Source: an uncultured Solirubrobacterales bacterium
Lineage (GTDB): Bacteria > Actinomycetota > Thermoleophilia > Solirubrobacterales > Solirubrobacteraceae
Assembly (NCBI GenBank): GCA_937973575.1
Contig: CALJKH010000050.1
Location: 1-24,287, forward strand
Length of the DNA stretch: 24,287 nt
Reading direction: 5' to 3'
The notes below the pieces were generated by a model. It ran no database searches. It worked only from the letters and a program-made list of their open reading frames with translations, and was not told the origin of the DNA. A program made the position numbers and the translations under genes. Positions 21,014 to 24,287 of this stretch are shown piece by piece; position 1 is the stretch's first letter; each line of letters starts with the position of its first letter.

Positions 21014-21730
21014 ATGCTGGAGCGCGAGCCCACTCAGCGGCTGGACCTAGGCGGCAAGGGTGAAATTGATCGGGAGCTCTTAAGCTGGGCTGGCTCGCAC
21101 CTCGCCTCCGACGACCCCGCAAGGATCAAGCGCATAGCCGATGAGGTCGAGGCCGGATTCGCCACGCTCTACCGAGTTGAGAAGGCGATCTCCGTGTTCG
21201 GCTCAGCTCGAGTCAAAGAGGGGGACCCGACTTGGGATCTTGTCCGGTCCACTGCTGCGGCTGTAGGTCGCGATGGTTGGGCTGTAATCACAGGTGGAGG
21301 GCCTGGCCTGATGGAAGCTGCCAACAAAGGGGCGGTTGAGGCTGGTGCTCTGTCAGTTGGCCTGAACATCGCTCTGCCCCATGAGCAGGAGCCAAACCCC
21401 TACCTAGACATCTCAATCACCTTCGAGCACTTCTTCGTGCGCAAGCTGATGTTCGTTCGCTACTCAACCGGCTTTGTTATTGCGCCGGGTGGCTTTGGCA
21501 CGCTCGACGAGATGTTTGAAGCTCTAGTTCTGATGCAGACGCTGAAGATCCGGCATTTTCCGCTTGTCCTACTAGGAGTGGACTTCTGGGCAGGGCTTCA
21601 TTCGTGGATGGAGGACCGAATGCGCTCTGCCGGCCTAATCGACGGCTTGGACGGCAACTTGATCCGGCTTGTTGACACGCCCGAAGACGCCCTTGCTGTG
21701 ATCAACGAAGCAGCCTCCAAGTCCGCTTAG
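21014..21730 (+). CDS. LOG family nucleoside-5'-monophosphate phosphoribohydrolase (TIGR00730)
   Basis: A Rossmann-fold enzyme of 238 residues that cleaves the base from nucleoside monophosphates; the LOG family includes the cytokinin-activating enzymes. The two family motifs are intact: GGGPGLMEAANKGA (94-107) and PGGFGTLDE (158-166), with KLMFVR (144-149) between them. The N-terminal 45 residues are an added helical segment seen in the longer bacterial members. It is often mis-annotated as lysine decarboxylase, but no PLP site exists. It lies 28 nt after the 3D protein gene, so it may be cotranscribed, but its function looks unrelated. Bacterial LOG enzymes may act in purine salvage or make cytokinin-like bases. 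Confidence 0.93.
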   Translation: MLEREPTQRLDLGGKGEIDRELLSWAGSHLASDDPARIKRIADEVEAGFATLYRVEKAISVFGSARVKEGDPTWDLVRSTAAAVGRDGWAVITGGGPGLMEAANKGAVEAGALSVGLNIALPHEQEPNPYLDISITFEHFFVRKLMFVRYSTGFVIAPGGFGTLDEMFEALVLMQTLKIRHFPLVLLGVDFWAGLHSWMEDRMRSAGLIDGLDGNLIRLVDTPEDALAVINEAASKSA

Positions 21731-21779
21731 CCGCACTTCGCCCCAGCTGAAGGGTTACCGGGTGCCGTGCTCTCGCTGG

Positions 21780-21785
21780 TAGCGT
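21780..21785 (+). promoter_or_regulatory. -10-like TAGCGT, leaderless start of the GOGAT-domain gene
   Basis: TAGCGT is followed by GGAAAGC (7 nt) and the GTG at 21793, which supports that start over the in-frame GTG at 21784. Confidence 0.5.
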
Positions 21786-21792
21786 GGAAAGC

Positions 21793-23322
21793 GTGAGTCT
21801 TATCCAGTGGATCCTTGTGACTGTCGGCGTTTTTCTTGCCGGCCTCCTTGTTTGGGACCTTGTTCAGAAGCGCCATGCGATTCTGCGCACCTGGCCGATT
21901 CTTGGACACTTCCGCTTTCTATTTGAACTTGTAGGGCCGGAGCTTCGCCAATACATCGTTACTGGGAACGACAGTGAGCGGCCCTTCAGTAGGGATCAGC
22001 GACGGTGGATTTATGCGACAGCGAAGGGTGAAGACAACCTCTTTGGGTTCGGTACCGATATTGACCTTGATCTTGCTGTCAATCAGGTCATTGTCCGGCC
22101 GGCTGCGTTTCCTCCTGCTGGCGCTACTCCGCGCCACGGTGAGGCAATTCCATCAGCAAAGGTTCTCGGCGGCCCGAGGGACCGCGCCCATGCGTTTCGG
22201 CCGCAGTCAATAGTCAACATCAGCGGGATGAGCTTCGGGGCTCTCAGTGGTAAGGCAGTTGAGTCACTGAACCGTGGTGCTGCAGCTGCGGGAGCGATGC
22301 AGTCAACCGGCGAAGGTGGCCTGACTCCGTACCATCTAAACGGTGCGGATCTATTCCTTCAGGTGGGAACGGGTTACTTCGGAGTCCGTGACGCGGCAGG
22401 GAACTTCGACCTCCAGAAGCTTGTAGCGCTCTGTGAAAAAGAGCCAGTTAAGGCAATTGAGATAAAGCTCAGCCAAGGGGCGAAGGCAGGGATCGGTGGG
22501 CTGCTGCCAGCAGCCAAAGTAACGCCGGAGATCGCAGCGATCCGCGGGATTCCGGTTGGGGTGGACTGCCGAAGCCCCGGCTACCACACTGCGTTTACCG
22601 ACGAGGACTCTTTACTCGACTTTGTTGAGTTGATCGCTGCGGCCACTGGGCTGCCCGTTGGGATCAAGTCCGCTGTGGGTGACGAAGGCTTCTGGCATCG
22701 CCTCGCAAAGCTGATGGTTGACGGCCAGCGCGGCGTTGACTTTGTGGTCATCGACGGAGGTGAAGGCGGGACAGGCGCAGCTCCACTTGCCTTCACAGAC
22801 AATGTTGCCCTGCCTCTGATGCTCGCTCTCGCGACTGTGGTTCGAATCTTCGGGGAACACGGCATCAACGAGCAGGTCACGATCATCGGCTCAGGAAGGC
22901 TTGGGTTGCCTGAGCGCGGCTTGGAAGCATTCGCCATTGGTGCCGACATGGTCAATGTGGGGCGCGAGGCGATGCTTGCAGTCGGCTGCATCCAGGCCCA
23001 GCGTTGCCACACAGGCCACTGTCCGACTGGTGTTGCTACTCAGTCGAAATGGCTAACTAGGGGGATAGACCCAGCCAGCAAGGCCGACCGAGTTGAGCGT
23101 TATCTGGTTGGAATTAGGGAAGAGATTCTGGCCCTAGCCCGTACAGCTGGCGTTCCCCATCCTGCAGTGCTGTCGCCCGATGATGTCCTGCTTCTGTCTG
23201 GGCACGAGACTGCGCGGCCGGTGACCGAAGTATTTGGGCTGACGCCTAGCTGGAGCAAGCCCTCTGACGCCGACATCACACAGCTGCTGGCCGAATGGCC
23301 GCCAGCTGCAGTCCTCGCTTAG
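21793..23322 (+). CDS. Stand-alone FMN-binding glutamate synthase (GOGAT) domain protein
   Basis: A 509-residue protein with the GltB central FMN/Fe-S module but no glutamine amidotransferase domain. The N-terminal segment (about 2-22, LIQWILVTVGVFLAGLLVW) is a probable membrane anchor. Flavin-barrel motifs include INISGMSFGALSG-type (VNISGMSFGALSG), GEGGLTPYH, EIKLSQGAKAGIGGLLP and DGGEGGTGAAP. Cysteines C399, C405 and C410 in GCIQAQRCHTGHCPTGVATQ match the 3Fe-4S site of glutamate synthase. Without the glutaminase it cannot use glutamine as the nitrogen donor by itself, so it is either an ammonia-using or archaeal-type form or a flavin oxidoreductase of unknown role. The GTG at 21793 is chosen from the promoter spacing. 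Its TAG abuts the gpgS stop codon. Confidence 0.93.
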   Translation: MSLIQWILVTVGVFLAGLLVWDLVQKRHAILRTWPILGHFRFLFELVGPELRQYIVTGNDSERPFSRDQRRWIYATAKGEDNLFGFGTDIDLDLAVNQVIVRPAAFPPAGATPRHGEAIPSAKVLGGPRDRAHAFRPQSIVNISGMSFGALSGKAVESLNRGAAAAGAMQSTGEGGLTPYHLNGADLFLQVGTGYFGVRDAAGNFDLQKLVALCEKEPVKAIEIKLSQGAKAGIGGLLPAAKVTPEIAAIRGIPVGVDCRSPGYHTAFTDEDSLLDFVELIAAATGLPVGIKSAVGDEGFWHRLAKLMVDGQRGVDFVVIDGGEGGTGAAPLAFTDNVALPLMLALATVVRIFGEHGINEQVTIIGSGRLGLPERGLEAFAIGADMVNVGREAMLAVGCIQAQRCHTGHCPTGVATQSKWLTRGIDPASKADRVERYLVGIREEILALARTAGVPHPAVLSPDDVLLLSGHETARPVTEVFGLTPSWSKPSDADITQLLAEWPPAAVLA

Positions 23323-24240
23323 CTAGCGGCTGGAGACAGTTGCGAAGGGAGGGCGCTCGACATGGTCGAGCTCAAGCGGGTGCATCGCTGTTCCCTGAGC
23401 TGCGAGGAACGTGGAAGGTCCTATTTCGTCAAGCCGACCGTCCATCTCGAGTCGGCTCGCAACTGCCCGAAGTACTGCGAAGGCCATTGGGCCAAGGTCG
23501 CCCAGCTGCTGGTGGTCGTTCTGGCGGGTGTCCAAGTCAACTTGGGCAATTGAGGCGAGCCCACCGTTTCGATAAGCATCGATCAGAAGCGCAATATCGA
23601 CGCCGTAGCCAGTGAGCATCGGCATCTTCTCAAGGGTTGACCTACGAACTGCGACTTCACCGGCAAGCGGCTGGCGGACGCCTGCAAGGTCCGGGTAGAA
23701 GAGGTTGAGGATTGGGCGCGCCATCAGCTCTGTGACGCGGCCGCCGCCTTCGGGAAGGGTTACGCCGGCCTGCCTGAACGGTCGGCGATAGAAGCCCTTC
23801 ACGAAGTCAATCTCAGGGCGCTCAACGAGCGGGCCGATTAGGCCGCACGCGAAGTGCTCAGAGAAGTTCTCAGAGTCGGCGTCAAGGAAGCAGATGATGT
23901 CGCCTGTGAGAACGCTGAGAGAGCGCCACATGGCGTCACCCTTGCCTCGCACAGGTCCGCATTCGGCCACCAGGCTTGACTGGTTGTGAACTTCAGCTCC
24001 AAGGCGCTCTGCGATTTCCGCTGTGCCGTCAGTCGATTCATCAACAACAACAACCTGGTCAATCGTGCCGCGGTCAACCAGGGGCATCAACTCTGCGACG
24101 ATCGGGCCGATTGTTCGCTCTTCATTGCGAGCTGGCAGGCAGACGCTGATTGTTTCCTTCTTCCGCATCGCGATGCGCTGAGCTGGGAACTCAGCGTGGT
24201 GGAAGCTGTTGTGGCGAAGCCATTCGCGGGCAGTCTGCAT
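23323..24240 (-). CDS. gpgS: Glucosyl-3-phosphoglycerate synthase (GT81)
   Basis: A cytosolic glycosyltransferase of 305 residues that joins glucose from a nucleotide sugar to 3-phosphoglycerate. This is the first step to glucosylglycerate and, in mycobacteria, methylglucose lipopolysaccharide. The GT-A fold begins with SVCLPARNEERTIG (32-45), followed by VVVDESTDGT, GPVRGKGDAMWRSL (95-108), and a DAD metal motif (120-122, FLDADSEN). The acceptor-loop segments GVRQPLAGEVAVRR and GYGVDIALLID and the C-terminal DTRQNDHQQLGDLGPMA are typical of GpgS. The ATG at 24240 has AGGGA 4 nt upstream. The phosphatase partner (GpgP) is not in the window. It points to compatible-solute or lipopolysaccharide metabolism. 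Confidence 0.95.
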   Translation of the reverse strand: MQTAREWLRHNSFHHAEFPAQRIAMRKKETISVCLPARNEERTIGPIVAELMPLVDRGTIDQVVVVDESTDGTAEIAERLGAEVHNQSSLVAECGPVRGKGDAMWRSLSVLTGDIICFLDADSENFSEHFACGLIGPLVERPEIDFVKGFYRRPFRQAGVTLPEGGGRVTELMARPILNLFYPDLAGVRQPLAGEVAVRRSTLEKMPMLTGYGVDIALLIDAYRNGGLASIAQVDLDTRQNDHQQLGDLGPMAFAVLRAVASRLEMDGRLDEIGPSTFLAAQGTAMHPLELDHVERPPFATVSSR

Positions 24241-24251
24241 CGTTCCCTAAG

Positions 24252-24263
24252 GATTGCGCAATC
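24252..24263. promoter_or_regulatory. Perfect 12-bp palindrome upstream of gpgS
   Basis: GATTGCGCAATC is its own reverse complement and ends 11 nt before the gpgS start codon. A -10-like TAACCA lies just upstream of it on the minus strand, so the palindrome could be an operator over the transcription start. The window ends 24 nt further on, so the rest of the promoter is not visible. Confidence 0.5.
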
Positions 24264-24287
24264 GGTGGTTAGAAGAGCGAAATGGGG

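Noticed and set aside
21014..21730. Lysine decarboxylase
   Set aside because: The PGGxGTxxE and GGGPGxMEA motifs are LOG-family; there is no PLP-binding site.

Overview
The window is an ordinary chromosomal segment of an actinobacterium, probably a Thermoleophilia- or Acidimicrobiia-like lineage; the class is inferred and not settled. Evidence for Actinomycetota: a tmRNA tag (ADSHEYALAA) close to the mycobacterial type, a GpgS-type glucosyl-3-phosphoglycerate synthase, moderately high G+C, frequent GTG starts, and many start codons that sit 6-7 nt after a TANNNT box, which fits leaderless mRNAs. No phage, IS element, CRISPR array or tRNA was found. Gene packing is tight, and no stretch over about 300 nt lacks a gene or the tmRNA.

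Layout. 1-1049 (-): M16 zinc peptidase, cut by the left edge. 1178-7217 (+): ftsE, ftsX, an S41/CtpA-like protease, rnr (RNase R), smpB and ssrA (tmRNA) with its own promoter and a strong terminator. This joins the division ABC complex to a complete trans-translation and nonstop-mRNA decay set. 7216-11785 (-): a P-type ATPase resembling the Na,K-ATPase branch, a Baeyer-Villiger-type flavin monooxygenase and a small unknown protein. 11829-13340 (+): a small lipoprotein and an Old Yellow Enzyme. 13341-16374 (-): a secreted GH31 glycosidase preceded by a VOC metalloenzyme. 16478-18753 (+): an HSDL2-like short-chain dehydrogenase and an acyl-CoA dehydrogenase with a palindromic operator in its leader and a terminator after it. 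18878-23322 (+): a secreted NodB deacetylase, a coupled 3D-domain exported protein, a LOG-family phosphoribohydrolase and a stand-alone GOGAT-domain protein. 23323-24240 (-): gpgS.

How the genes work together. RNase R, SmpB and tmRNA act in one pathway: ribosome rescue, tagging, and decay of the defective mRNA. FtsEX controls septal peptidoglycan hydrolysis, and the neighbouring S41 protease may process envelope proteins. The monooxygenase, OYE, SDR, acyl-CoA dehydrogenase and VOC enzyme suggest catabolism of ketones, lipids or aromatic compounds, but their substrates cannot be read from sequence. The deacetylase and 3D protein look like a coupled cell-wall pair.

I did not find a convincing new defence or mobile system. 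The most notable signals are structural: eight genes with a -10-like box placed for leaderless transcription, two convergent gene pairs whose stop codons abut exactly, perfect palindromes upstream of the acyl-CoA dehydrogenase and gpgS, a perfect 10-bp inverted repeat in the last codons of the monooxygenase, and an RNase R whose lysine-rich region is N-terminal.
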